Shown here in pieces: positions 25,539 through 36,673 of a DNA stretch of 64,000 nt; the stretch's first letter is position 1; every line of letters starts with the position of its first letter. A program made the position numbers and the translations under genes. The notes under the pieces are model-generated. The model had not been told where the DNA came from, did no database searches, and saw only the letters and a list, made by a program, of their open reading frames with translations. The stretch is from Oikopleura dioica (taxonomy: Eukaryota > Chordata > Appendicularia > Copelata > Oikopleuridae), in contig OU015569.1 in NCBI GenBank assembly GCA_907165135.1, forward strand, positions 4,464,001-4,528,000. The letters run 5' to 3'.

Positions 25539-26071
25539 TGAGAAGAATCCTTACTGATAGAGCTTTGAAAAGCATTTTTTTAAATTTCTTTTTGATAAAT
25601 GAAACAAAAAATCGATCAATAAAGAGAGAATTTTTAAATGCATTAATAAACATTGAATAAATTTACCTGACAGTTTTTATAAAGCCCAATTCCTTTTAAA
25701 TTTCTCACTCAGACAAAAGGCATAATCTCAAGGAAAAAAGTAAAAAAAATCAATTTTGCGCCGCGCTCTCCGCGACGATGACTCATATTAGCGCGCGACG
25801 GCGGTGTGGATTTTTTCAAATTTTTACTAACTTCAGAATGAAATACAATGTCTTTTTCTATTACGGCTGTTTATGATTAATAGAAATGGTCTCCTCTTGG
25901 TTCGGTCTTGTACTTCTTTGCGGAAATACTAAGTTTGATTGCGTTGATAAACACCTGTCTTGTGAGATACCGTCTGATTCCCGCTGATTACTCTTCGCGT
26001 GTGTCGCCCTCCACTGGAAGCTAAAACGGATATAATCGGGCATCGATTCCGGAGAAATCATAACACAAAAA
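25539..26071. promoter_or_regulatory. Divergent intergenic region, probable bidirectional promoter
   Basis: KATNIP (minus) and the orphan gene (plus) start back to back across 530 nt. The segment is AT-rich with a GC-rich patch near 25758-25805 (GCGCCGCGC, GCGCGCGACGG). No coding potential was found. A promoter role is inferred from position only. Confidence 0.4.
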
Positions 26072-26668
26072 ATGCTAGACATTTACCTCAAATTCACTCG
26101 AGTGCTCGGTAATCCCGGCTTTCAACTGAGAATGTGGGAACATAAACGTGAGTTTTTCATCTCTCTCTCGTGCGGTTGCACCTTTGAAAAGAAGCTCGCT
26201 GGAGAGGACCATACCGAATGCTTATTTTGGCTGACATACATCTACGGTGGAGAATTCATCGATTCTGAAGACTCTTATTGGATAGATCTCGACTTGGACG
26301 ACACTCCTCACGTCTTCTGCGAGAAGGATGAACATCAGCTCACTCGCATTGATGAGCTTGTCAAGCTGAGAAGGAATGTTATGTTGGAACGACCAAACGA
26401 CACTGCGTATGAGATTGGAGACGATGCCACTACGAAGGTGATGTACAAGCTTTTCTTCAGCGGCCCCGGTGTCACCATTGGCGGCGCTTTCATTCAAGTT
26501 CTTCTCGCTCCGATCAACGAAGATGTCGTCACATTTGACTTGGAAAAAGCGGAAGCAATGAGAGAAAGTCAACGATCATCAAACGAGTTGTTAAAGAGGA
26601 TTAACGAAGACCAAGACAGAGATGACTCCAATCAGACCCTCGAAGAATCTTCTTCTAACAACGAATAA
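26072..26668 (+). CDS. Orphan single-exon protein, 198 residues
   Basis: An uninterrupted frame from ATG (MLDIYLKFTRVLGN) to a stop at 26668, long for chance. The N-terminal half mixes hydrophobic and acidic stretches (FWLTYIYGGEFIDSEDSYWI); the middle has LFFSGPGVTIGGAFIQVLLA, a Gly-rich hydrophobic stretch; the C-terminus is an acidic/Asn-rich tail. There is no signal peptide. I do not recognise a family. It is close to a divergent promoter and far from the next plus-strand gene. Confidence 0.6.
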   Translation: MLDIYLKFTRVLGNPGFQLRMWEHKREFFISLSCGCTFEKKLAGEDHTECLFWLTYIYGGEFIDSEDSYWIDLDLDDTPHVFCEKDEHQLTRIDELVKLRRNVMLERPNDTAYEIGDDATTKVMYKLFFSGPGVTIGGAFIQVLLAPINEDVVTFDLEKAEAMRESQRSSNELLKRINEDQDRDDSNQTLEESSSNNE

Positions 26669-27636
26669 GAAGAAGACCATCAAGAAACACCTGAAGATCT
26701 AAAAGTTTTATTGTCTGACTTGACTTCTGTCCACTGCCCTTTTGAAAACTACATTTCATACACTACTAACTGTACTTGAATTTTCCACTTTTATTCTTTT
26801 CTGAAAACATTTATTAATTAAATTATTTCCAAAATTTATTTTCCATTATTACTCCTGATCCTGCTTAATATCCGTGAAGAATCCTTAATACATTACGATC
26901 ACAGTCCTGATCAGTAACTGAACAATTGCTTCGGTGTCAAAACTGTCAATAATTCCTTCGATAATTGGACGAGCATCAGCTTTCTTTCATCACTGAATTT
27001 GAGAAAATACCATTAAGAGTTTAAACTACAGTTTGGGTTACTCAATCATCAGCTGTTAAAATGTCCGTATGACTAAGTTAATACTTTATAAACTCTTAGA
27101 GAGCTTCTTTAGCAGGAAAACATTTTGTCTAAGAGAGTATCCATAGGTGAGGAAAATATTCTTGCGAGCTTCCTTCGATATTTCTTATTGATGAGATTAG
27201 CAGTTTACATATACCAATGTTTATGCGATCTAGCATGTTATCAATTATTTATCTAAAAGAGTAGACTCGAGTGATTATTGCATGATCCACTTACTTAAAG
27301 TCTACTGTTTTTTGAGAAGAACAAACGAGATTCAGTGAAATTAGAAGTACCGACTGTTTAATAGATACATAAAGATATACCTGCCATTGATTCGAAAAGG
27401 ATTGAAATCAAGGAGGAAAATTTCGGCGATAATTGGCCGTTATTCTATGTAAAGAAGGACTCCTAGCGAAGCCAATTGCGGATTGATACAGTTGTCTGAC
27501 AGTAGACGAGTATCTCCGCTTGATCAGGTGGAAGTAAAATCAATCAGACGCCAGAATTGACTGCCGATAATTCCAGTAAATCTTTAATCAATATTTAGTT
27601 TAAAAATCAACGACGAGCACGATATTCCATCGAACA
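26669..27636. other. AT-rich intergenic region
   Basis: No convincing coding or RNA feature seen in about 970 nt. It contains the orphan gene's 3' end and the upstream region of the first peptide precursor. Confidence 0.4.
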
Positions 27637-27895
27637 ATGACCCGGGCAATCTACTTTTTCTTTTTGATATGTTCCGCTGCGGTCTCCGTAAGTTTTCAGC
27701 TAGAGACTAAAATTTTCATTTTTTCAGGCTTCCGAGCACTTCCATGGTGAAAAGAGGAATTGGGCATTCGGCGATTTGATGAATCCCGACGGCTCCTTCG
27801 CCTTCGACAGTAAACGCAGCTTCGAACCCAGCTTTCGAATGCACAAACGGAACACTCCAATAGGAAGTGCCTGGCGAAATTGGCTTGATAAATAG
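27637..27895 (+). CDS. Putative neuropeptide/peptide hormone precursor 1
   Basis: Exon 1, 27637-27687, encodes a signal peptide (MTRAIYFFFLICSAAVS). A 40-nt GT-AG intron (27688-27727) follows, and exon 2, 27728-27895, encodes 55 residues. Lys-Arg sites divide the product into three: after EKR comes NWAFGDLMNPDGSFAFDS, then KR and SFEPSFRMH, then KR and NTPIGSAWRNWLDK at the C-terminus. A secretory signal with evenly spaced dibasic sites in a 72-residue protein is the classic layout of a peptide precursor cut by prohormone convertases in secretory granules. There are no Gly residues before the KR sites, so amidation is not predicted. WAFGDLM resembles the WAxGHLM core of bombesin-family peptides, but it is followed by Asn-Pro. 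Family not established. Confidence 0.68.
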
Positions 27896-29195
27896 TTTTC
27901 GTTCATTGTTGATAAATTATAATTATTCGCATGGGAACATTTATCATTAGAATTCTTCTCTAACAACTCATTAATTTGTGTTTTCTCTCATTTCGTTAAT
28001 TTTAATTATTGTAGGAATTGAGAGGGTATTTTGGAGCAACTCATATGCCCCAAGAGTTTGACCATGACTTGGATTTAGATGACGTTAAATCTATGCTAAC
28101 TGCTGCCAAGGGTCCTAAAACTATTCGAATTTAATTAGACTAAGAAATCAATAAGGACCTGTAATCAGCGTTTAAGTCATTCATCCAGCCTTACAAAGCG
28201 GGGAATGATGGACAGAAACTTTGACCTTCGTCTGTTGGATCCTCTAGCCATTCAAGAACTCTCCAAGAATCGCTGACTCAGCTTCCTTCTATATCGACCT
28301 TTTCGGACAATTTATCTTTTTGTTTTTTCTTTATTCTCCACGCAATAAAGCTGTAAAAGGCTAATCGTCTGCAATTTTTTCAGCAAAATCGCATTTAGAA
28401 ATTAATTAAAACGGAACCGCAACGTCAGAAAATCAGACAGAGTTTGAATCAATCACCTGATAAATCTGAATAACACGACAGCAGGACGTAACGACAACTT
28501 TAGAATGCGCCCAGTTGAACATTAAACTTATGTTTTACACAAAATTATTTCTTCTTTATCGGATACACAAGGTCTATTCGAGCGCTTACGCTATCTCCAA
28601 ACTTGTTGTTCAAGTGAAATTGACTGATTTCTCTAATCAAATATTAGTCCACGCATCAATGGATGCGGTAATTGTCTTCGGAAGGCCTTAAAAGTATGGG
28701 GCCCATATTAATAATATCATATTAATATGGTATTAATAATGTGATATAATGGGCTCTGAAAATCGAATACGAAGTATGCCATGAGAACTCACGTTTACTG
28801 TCACGGTAAACATGGCGCGTTCTCATATTTACTACAAACGTGAAGGTCTTATTGCAATATCATCACTTGCTTGTGCGCTGCTTGCTGAAGCCTACAGCAA
28901 AATCATGAGTAGTACTATCAATACTCAATTAGTTTTCAGTTACGTTTACTACTCAAAGTCTTCCATTCAATATTTTTAATTAGACAAAAAGCTATTGCAC
29001 CTAAAGTAAGAAACGAAAATGTGAAAAGATGGAAATTTATTTGTACAGCGTTTTTTCATAATAGCACCGTAGAGAGAAAGCTTGAAAATATTATTTCATC
29101 TTCATCGGTGCTCATAATATATTCAAATATTATGCACTTGTCATATTTTATACAGAAGTAGCAGGGTCGAAATGGGAATAAGATGTTTGTCTTTT
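27896..29195. other. Intergenic region with two weak exon-like frames
   Basis: After the AG at about 28014 a 39-codon frame begins ELRGYFGATHMPQEFDHDLD and ends at 28134. After the AG near 28166 another frame includes LTKRGMMDRNFDLRLLDPLA and stops near 28277. Both are preceded by intron-like acceptors but no donor joining them in frame was found. They may be lost exons, extra peptide-precursor exons or chance. The rest is AT-rich, with an AT palindromic stretch near 28707-28750. Confidence 0.3.
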
Positions 29196-32100
29196 TAAAC
29201 GTGACAGCAGACTTTATGCTCATCACACAGCTTTTCGGATTGTGAAAGAGCCCATCGATAGGTTTCTACTGGACCAGCTGCAGGTGGAAGAGGTGCAGCC
29301 AAGATCAATTCCCGAGGACACAAGTAGCGTACTTTGTAATCGTCGCATTTGTATCCAATTGTCTGAAGAAGAATGTTAGGTATTTACAAGGAACGCACTT
29401 GTTCAAGCTAAAAATCCGCCTATCTACTCGCTCGGGATAACGAACCTGGTCACTGTCTTCACAAACAAGACCCTTCTTGGGCGAAAAGAACTTGAAAACA
29501 TCGCCAGTGCTCAGAGCATCGACGCCGTCAATGGCTCGCACAGCTTCAATTGCAACAGGATTCGCGCAAATGTCTGCGGTCGCTCGTGCTCGCTAAGAAA
29601 GAAAAAGAATAAAATCAGAATTCTCAACCACAAAATACCATGAGACTCTCATTGTCTCCGTGGAGGTCGTCATCAAGCGATGGGGAATCGGAATTGTACC
29701 ATCCAGTCCAAGCATAATCGTCAAAACTAAACTCGGGATCGTCTTGCTCTTCGATCAATGTAGCGATGCTGGAAATGACTTTGGTTGATTCAGAGTCGTA
29801 AGCGACGACGATGTCCATCTCGAGTTCAAGGTCAAACTCTTCATTCGGGCAGAAGAATCGCACTTTGTAGTCTGAGCATATTCCGCTAGGTTGATCTTCG
29901 CCACGACAAAGAAGACCACGAACGGGGTCGAGGGTTGCGAAAACATCGCCCGTCTCGCCAGCCGGTGTGTTATCGTTGACAGTTTGGGCCTGAATGTAGA
30001 TCGGATTTTCACAAATCTCTGCCGGTCGCAATTTTCGGAGGTCCTTCATAAGCTCGGAGTCAGTTCCGGAAATTGGGTTGGAAGTGTCCATCCAGTTTGT
30101 CCATCGACCTCGATCTAGACAAGCAGGTGGCACGTCACTGTGGCTGATTCCTCCAGCAGGACACATGAATCGCACTAAACAGATTTTACTATGTTTTCGA
30201 AAATACTTCAATTTAAAAAAAAATCAAGCTTTTACGAGAGTTAGTGCTAAGAGTGATAAGATGAATGATGTAACTCACTTTGGATGCGGCCAGCCTCGAG
30301 AACGCGAGCCTCCGAGCTGATGGCGTTCAAACAAACTCCTGTCGGTCGCTCGCGATGTAGAACGTCGAGGTCCAAACTTGGCGGGTTTCCACTAGCAGGA
30401 AGCCATGCTGTCCAGACCCCCGAATCAGGCACACCGCTGATGTCATCTGAATTGCGGTAAGGCTGTTTCCAGGCACTCAAATCGAGGGAGTGAATTTCGG
30501 AGCAAGGAACTCGCGGATTCGCGTTTCGGTTTGGCGAGCTCATTGAGTCATCTTCTTCGGTGGCGAAGAAGAAGGGAAGGCGTTGAATTGAATCCGTGTC
30601 AGTACACGTGCACATGAGAGAAGATAGCGTTATCTTTCGAAGCTCGGTAAGTTGTTCTGGTGTGAACGTCGTTTCGCAACCGCCATTTTCGAAGTAGAAT
30701 CTATCTCCGACCTTCAAGTCTCTAAATTGCGCCGCCATCATATGCGCAAAAGTGGGTCCAACGGCGCCACCGGAAACAGGTGTCTCGGCAAGCCCGCCAA
30801 CGTACAGGTCGATGTCATCTACGTGGTCGTAGAGACCTGACAAGGTGTGTCGCATGTCCGCAGGGATTTCCAAAAGCTCGTCGAAATGCGCCGCTCGTTG
30901 GAGCCCGAAAAATTCGCGGTAATCGTTATATCCTCGAAGGCCGTGATCTCGACCACGTTGGATATTGATGGCGAGGAGATCTTTTCCGTACTTGTCCGCT
31001 TCTGCAAAGAGGAATTCTTTCATAGAAGTTGGGAAGGTCGTGTCAGCCATAAGACTGGGATCGACGACGAGACCACGAAGGACAGGTTCGACTTGAGAGC
31101 CGTTTTGGTTGACGTATTCAAGAGGATTGAACAAGAAAGCCTTCATTTCAAGCGGTGACTGTTGATCAGTCCAATCGTTTGATGGACGAGAGAGCTGGTC
31201 GAAAATCATCGAATGTCCGAAACGGAAAGCTGCTGTGGTAAATTCATTCGCAACAGAAGCGTCAACAGAAGCATCGTAACCGTAGAAGTAGCCAGAACTT
31301 GCAAGGTCGAGATTGTAACGTTTTGTAAACTTCTTGCCGAGCATAGCAGGAAGATACTCGTTGTAGGTAATGATTTGATGCATCGCCGCTGAAAATAAAA
31401 TAAAAATATTTGATCGGCCTCTAAGACGCGAAGAATCTATCTTTATAGTGAAATTTTACCGATAATGAGTCTTGTTTCGTTGAAGACTGTGTCAGAAGTC
31501 CAATGAGGATTTAACGCTTTTAGTTCTCTCGCGATTCGATTATGCTCTCGCATGAAGAGCGTATGCATTGAGGCCAATCCCAAGTTTTCGTTAATTCGGC
31601 TTTAAAATTGTTTCAATAATTTAACCAAGAGATAAGGGACTTACGTATCACCGGCCAAAAAGCAATTTTCCTTTCCTTTTGCAAGCTTGAAGGGGCATGC
31701 AAAGCCTTTGGGACTGTTCTCTTCGAATATTTCGAATTTAGGCAGCTGCTCGAATTCGCCATGTTCTGGTGACTTTGGCTTGTCAGCTTTTAACTCGCCC
31801 GCCTCAGATTCCGGGTCTCGGATGCTCTCAGCTAGCTCCGCCGAAGTTCCGTAAACTGTCGTTCCATCAATGTAACTCGAGATCTGATTCAGCTGCTGTC
31901 TAGTGTACACGTCGCAATCTTTGCTCGGTGTTGGGAGACTTCTTTCGAGAGAGTGGCAAGTTTTTCCTTCGATGGTGAATTGGATATCATCCTCGGCGAG
32001 TGGTATATTAATGCATTCAGGATGTGGATTTTCGCAGTTGCAGTCCAGCTCTTTTCCATCGCTTCCTATAAAAATATTTTGGTTATCTGATTTGTATTGT

Positions 32101-34750
32101 TATTATTTTTCAATACACGTTGAACAATAAAATAGACTTACCTTTGACAACTGGAGTATGAACTATGTCATGAATAATGAACTGTCCCCATTGTGTGAAC
32201 ATGTGCGTCAGTTCCACACTTTTGGCTGCTTGTGAGTTCTGAATCTTGTTGGAAACAACTCTAGCTGGTGGAAGGTCACCGCCCTCAACGCTTTTCCTTT
32301 TTTGTGTTTCAAAAACATCAATAATTGAAAAAGAGCTTGCCGAAAACGTGCAAACTTGATCTTGAAAGTATGAATTTTCGATGAATTTAAAACACGTTCC
32401 TGATTGTTTCCTGCTCGTCGTCGTAATTGGCGTTGAGAAGGCGTTTCAGGGGTTGATGTGATTGACCGCGAGTGGGGTCGATTCTGTTGTTGCACGATCC
32501 GTCGTAAGAGGGGTATCGCTGGTCAGAAACAGCCGGACAATCCGCAGCGGTCATTTTCGTTGGGCAGAAGTCATCTTCTGACGATGTGCTTTTCGCCATC
32601 ATCATGACACCTTTCAGTCTGTCCATTGCCTTCTTCTTTTCCCACTTTGCTTGAATGCTAGCTGCTTTTTCTGAAGCTTCATTAAAAGCAGAGTGGGCAG
32701 ATTGGGCAGACGATCGACCACTCGCTAAGTACCGTCCAGCAACTTGGGGTTGCTCACTTGAAGATTTCATTCGTGGAATCTCGTCGTTTATTTCAGCCAA
32801 CATTGCTTGTATCTTCTCATAGGCGGACTGTAACTTTAAGGCGCCAGGAGAGGCACTCTGTAGAGCCGCATGAGCGCTGCTTTCCGCCTGAAAACAGTAT
32901 GTTTAATTCTCGAAGACAAATGGGGTTAAGCATTATTTGTCGTCAAATTTGCAAATATTATGAAATAACTGAAACTTTATTTTTACATGCGTCTAGTCCG
33001 AAATTCATGTTTCAATACTAAATAAGCGTGGCCTCAGAAATCGAGGCTGGGTGTTAATTAATTAGTTTGCCGTTATAGGAAACAAGAACTTAATAAAAAT
33101 ATGAACTTTATTTTAGAAATATGCCCGATCTTATACGGAGCGGTAATGCACTTTGCAAATGAATATTTGCACCGATAGCGGAGGCCTTAACCCTGTCTGT
33201 TTAGGTTTGGCTTACGTGTGCCCTAAACCGCTCGGTAGTACTGTCTTGAAAATACAGCACGGCAACGTGGTCATGATAATTAGGGTTCCGCACGATTCGG
33301 ACAGAGACTTTATATTTACCAAAATTTTTAAATTCTACTAAAAATGACTAGTAGAATCCTTATCCAATCCTAGTTTCCCCCCAAAGCCATTTCTTTGGTT
33401 ATTTTAAAGCTATTTAAAAATATAAAGTTTAAAAGGCTTATGCGCTCTGATTGGTCAGCTGCGCAAGCGACTTTTTCTAGACTGAAGATTCTTCCATCTG
33501 AACAACACAGTCAGAAATCATTACAGTGATGGATATTACGAGCGCAGGCCCACACTGCTCTACAAGGTACAAATCTTGAGCAAGTTTTAAATTTGAATCA
33601 TTCATCACGGAATTCATATTTAGTTACAAGATAAACAGGTTAAGTACAGTCGTAATTCGTTTATCCTTGAGATAAACTCGTTCATATTTCTGCGCATAGT
33701 ATCGATAATTAATCTACTATGCTTTCATCAGAATAATTAATTCTGATTATGTTTCTTCGCCATAGTCGAAAACCTCTATCCTATTTTAAACCTCAAAATT
33801 TCTTATAGTTAATTTTGGTTTTTGAAATTTGGGTCCTCCGATCGTGCGGAACCCTAATGATAATTAATCTTCTTTATAATCGGTAATTACTTGTAAGGAT
33901 TACGTATGAGACTTGACGAGTCAACAGTCTTGGCAGGGTGTAATTTCCTAATCTGACCCCACATAGCGGAAAATCATGCTCATTAAATCCAGCATCACAA
34001 TAGGCTGTTAGAGCGCGTCAGAAATAGTTACTTTCAACTTAGATTATGGCCGAACAAAGCTCATAAACCCATAAATCGACGCCGTAAAACACTGATGACG
34101 CGGAAGCATAGGATTATCGCAGAAAACTCTGGAAAGGAGGACTGTGTCTTAATTAAAAGATAAAGATTTAGGAGACTGTTGTCATTACACGTCTTTTTAC
34201 GCAGTAGCGTGATGAGGGGCGTAGTTTTAATCAGTAGTAAAATCACGAATCAAGAATCTTCGACCAAATAAATTAAGAAATTCAAATGATTTGACTCCAA
34301 TCTTCATTCAACTAATCATTATTTAGAAAAGGTTCTAAACGAAATAAAGTTCCATAATTGTTGGCAACGTGAAGTAGGGTTCTTTCGATAACGAGAAAAA
34401 ATAACATAAGAGGTGGCGTTCGACCAGTGCTCATTTAGGCTGAGTCAGTTTAGCTAAACATTTGTGTAATCCTCACGTTTAATTTATTTTTGAGTTATTC
34501 TTTCATTATTCCACTGTGCTTGAATTTTGCTTTTGATTAAATTGGATCCATTTTATTGGCAATAAAACGATTTCAAAAATCAGTTTTCTTGTAGAAAAAG
34601 CTCTAGGTAAATAATAAAAAAAATATGAAGGATCTTTTGAATATTTTATAGAATCAGATATTGAATAAAACGCCGTAGGGTTCCTCGATAATCCGCCGAA
34701 ATTACCGTTGAGCTGGCGGAAGCAAGTGTGAATAGAACACCGAGCTTCAT
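29196..34750 (-). CDS. Secreted animal heme peroxidase with C-terminal WxxW (mucin Cys-type) domains
   Basis: Start at 34750 with a signal peptide ([15 protein letters not shown]), then an unusually long intron to 32887. Next comes a coiled region ([17 protein letters not shown]), then the peroxidase domain: [23 protein letters not shown] (distal His), [12 protein letters not shown] (catalytic Arg), [10 protein letters not shown] (proximal His) and [12 protein letters not shown]. After it come three WxxW-type units: [14 protein letters not shown] (degenerate), [15 protein letters not shown] with [12 protein letters not shown], and [16 protein letters not shown] with [11 protein letters not shown]. 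The stop is at 29196. Such peroxidases oxidise halides or cross-link tyrosines extracellularly; WxxW/Cys domains occur in gel-forming mucins. The Asp that precedes the distal His in most family members (LDHD) is Ile here. About ten exons; borders approximate. A matrix cross-linking role is inference. Confidence 0.88.
33281..33856. mobile_element. hAT-like MITE, 576 bp, 8-bp target duplication
   Basis: The element starts TAGGGTTCCGCACGATTCGG and ends with the inverted counterpart CGATCGTGCGGAACCCTA. It is flanked on both sides by ATGATAAT (33273-33280 and 33857-33864). TAGGG termini with 8-bp duplications are typical of non-autonomous hAT elements. No transposase frame is present. It sits in the long first intron of the peroxidase gene and explains about a third of its length. 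Confidence 0.82.
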
Positions 34751-35554
34751 GTGTCTGCAATAAAGGCGCTTCTTCTTTCTTTTCTTGGTTGTTGATGCAC
34801 TCTCTGTTCGAAAAATATAAGGAAACGGTCTCAAGTGGACTAAGATTGAGCTGCTATTATGAGTGCATCTATAAAAATGAACGCTGAGCTGGCCCGCGCA
34901 TAGCTCCACCTAGAAATGGTGCTCTGAACCAGCACCGCGCCTACACGAACAAGGGAGAGGGATCGTTTTCAGAGTGCAGAACTGACGTCAACCTGTCATA
35001 ATGAGGATTCCGCTCCGAGGTGGGAATTATCAAAATTGCATAAATTCCGGCGACTCACCTGAAAAAAAGGAAAATATCTTTTTAAATAATCTGACGGGGA
35101 ATCTACATTTTGACTATAGAAAATCATTCTAAGAATTTAACAACGTGAGTGTTTAGGAAAATCTACTGTTGCTTGGAAATTCAAATTTTAAAAGTGTCTC
35201 TAGAATTCGAGCAATTGAAAGTGCTCAGTTTACCATTTTGATGAGTTTGCTGGTTCTTATGCAGAAGAATATTCAATCTTAGGTCGACTCTATGTAATTG
35301 CGCGAAATTATTGCTGATGTATGATTCTGAAAAGGAAATTCTAACTCAGAGAGTGGTTTTTTTGGAGTGAATAATTGAGCAGAACCTTGTGCGTTCAGCA
35401 ATTTTGGAAAGCCAGGACAGAAGTAGTGGCATTAATATCTCAAATGGAATGTTAGTTGAAATAAATATTCAGAGCATCTTATTTTAAAAGGCCATTGCCC
35501 TCGACTATTCTTCGAATCAATTTTGAACGACAAGAAACGAGAGACGTAAAAAAA
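34751..35554. promoter_or_regulatory. Divergent region between peroxidase and peptide precursor 2
   Basis: The peroxidase gene starts leftward and the peptide precursor starts rightward across 800 nt. The region is AT-rich and contains no convincing frame. Promoters of both genes are expected here, from position only. Confidence 0.4.
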
Positions 35555-35973
35555 ATGAGACTTGCTTATATTTGTAATGCACTGGCGTTGGTGACTGCAA
35601 GGTTTGCGTCCTTTCTTAACTAATTAATTTTACTCGCCTGAATTGAATCCGGAATAAATTTGTCTATTTTCCTCACAGTTAAACTATTTTCAGCATGGGA
35701 AACGATTGGAACTGGCGTCCAAAACGTGCAGCCTCGCCCAGCATCGGCGAGTTTATGCGCGCTCGGCGGAACTTCCTTGAGCAGCTTAACTTTCCAGTAC
35801 CACAACGTCGCCAATTCTCGCCTGATTGGACTGGAGGATTCGCACGGCAAGCGCGTTACCGACTACCCACTGGCTATGGCCGTGGAACTCACCTGCGCAA
35901 ACGGGCCTTTCCCACAGTCAGCCTCCCGGTGCTGGAGGCACTGGCACGTCGCTCCTGGTACTCGGGAATCTGA
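35555..35973 (+). CDS. Putative neuropeptide/peptide hormone precursor 2
   Basis: Exon 1 (35555-35601) encodes a signal peptide (MRLAYICNALALVTA). A 92-nt GT-AG intron leads to exon 2 (35694-35973), for 108 residues in total. Basic cleavage sites are frequent: PKR, ARR, QRR, RKR and ARR. Predicted fragments include AASPSIGEFMRA, NFLEQLNFPVPQ, a longer piece starting QFSPDWTGGFARQARYRLPT, AFPTVSLPVLEALA and the C-terminal SWYSGI. The second RR is followed by Gln, which could cyclise to pyroglutamate. This layout fits a multi-peptide precursor. No known family motif was recognised. It has no evident sequence similarity to precursor 1. Confidence 0.66.
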
Positions 35974-36673
35974 ATGTCCTGAGTCAGGACTCCTGATAAA
36001 CATGTTGCTGTCCGAAATTGGTCATATTTATGGAATAAAGAGAGAAAAAATGAAGTCTTCACTTTATCAATTACAATAGTTAATTGTAATAACTGTAAGT
36101 TAGTTGCAAATTGTAAGGTCATCTAAGAATCGGAAGACTTCTATTAGCTGCTCATACTAGAGAGAAAGAGAGATTTTTCTGTAAATTATTTATTTTATGA
36201 ATATATTTCTGTAAAAAATGATCTTTAAATTTGCACCAGTTTGTCGATCGGACGAGGCCAATCAGTCAAGAAATGGAGAGAGCTCATTTTGTACAGAAGG
36301 GATTGTTAAACTGAGTCACTTGTGGTAGGGTCTTTAACTTGTTCAACTACCAGATCGTCACACTTTGTTTCTTGCGCATTTTGGAATTTGTACAAAGACG
36401 TTGACAACAACGATGAGAGTAGCTAAGCAGAAGTAGAATGTGGAAAGAAGCTGGCAGTTCGATGATGGAATTATTTAAGAGGTGTTGAATGAATGTTGAA
36501 TGAGCTATGAGGAACGTTTACAGGTCACATAAAACTAATTCATAAAAACGGGAATTTATAAAAGCTTGAAAATTTTTTTAGATGGAATCATCATTTTTTA
36601 AATAGATAATCGACTTTCAAGATTTTATGAATTCTAGTTTTTATAAAAATAGAATTTAATAATGGAGATGTTT
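35974..36673. other. Tail-to-tail intergenic region
   Basis: About 700 nt of AT-rich sequence between the stops of peptide precursor 2 and the TGF-beta ligand; only 3' UTRs are expected. Confidence 0.4.
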
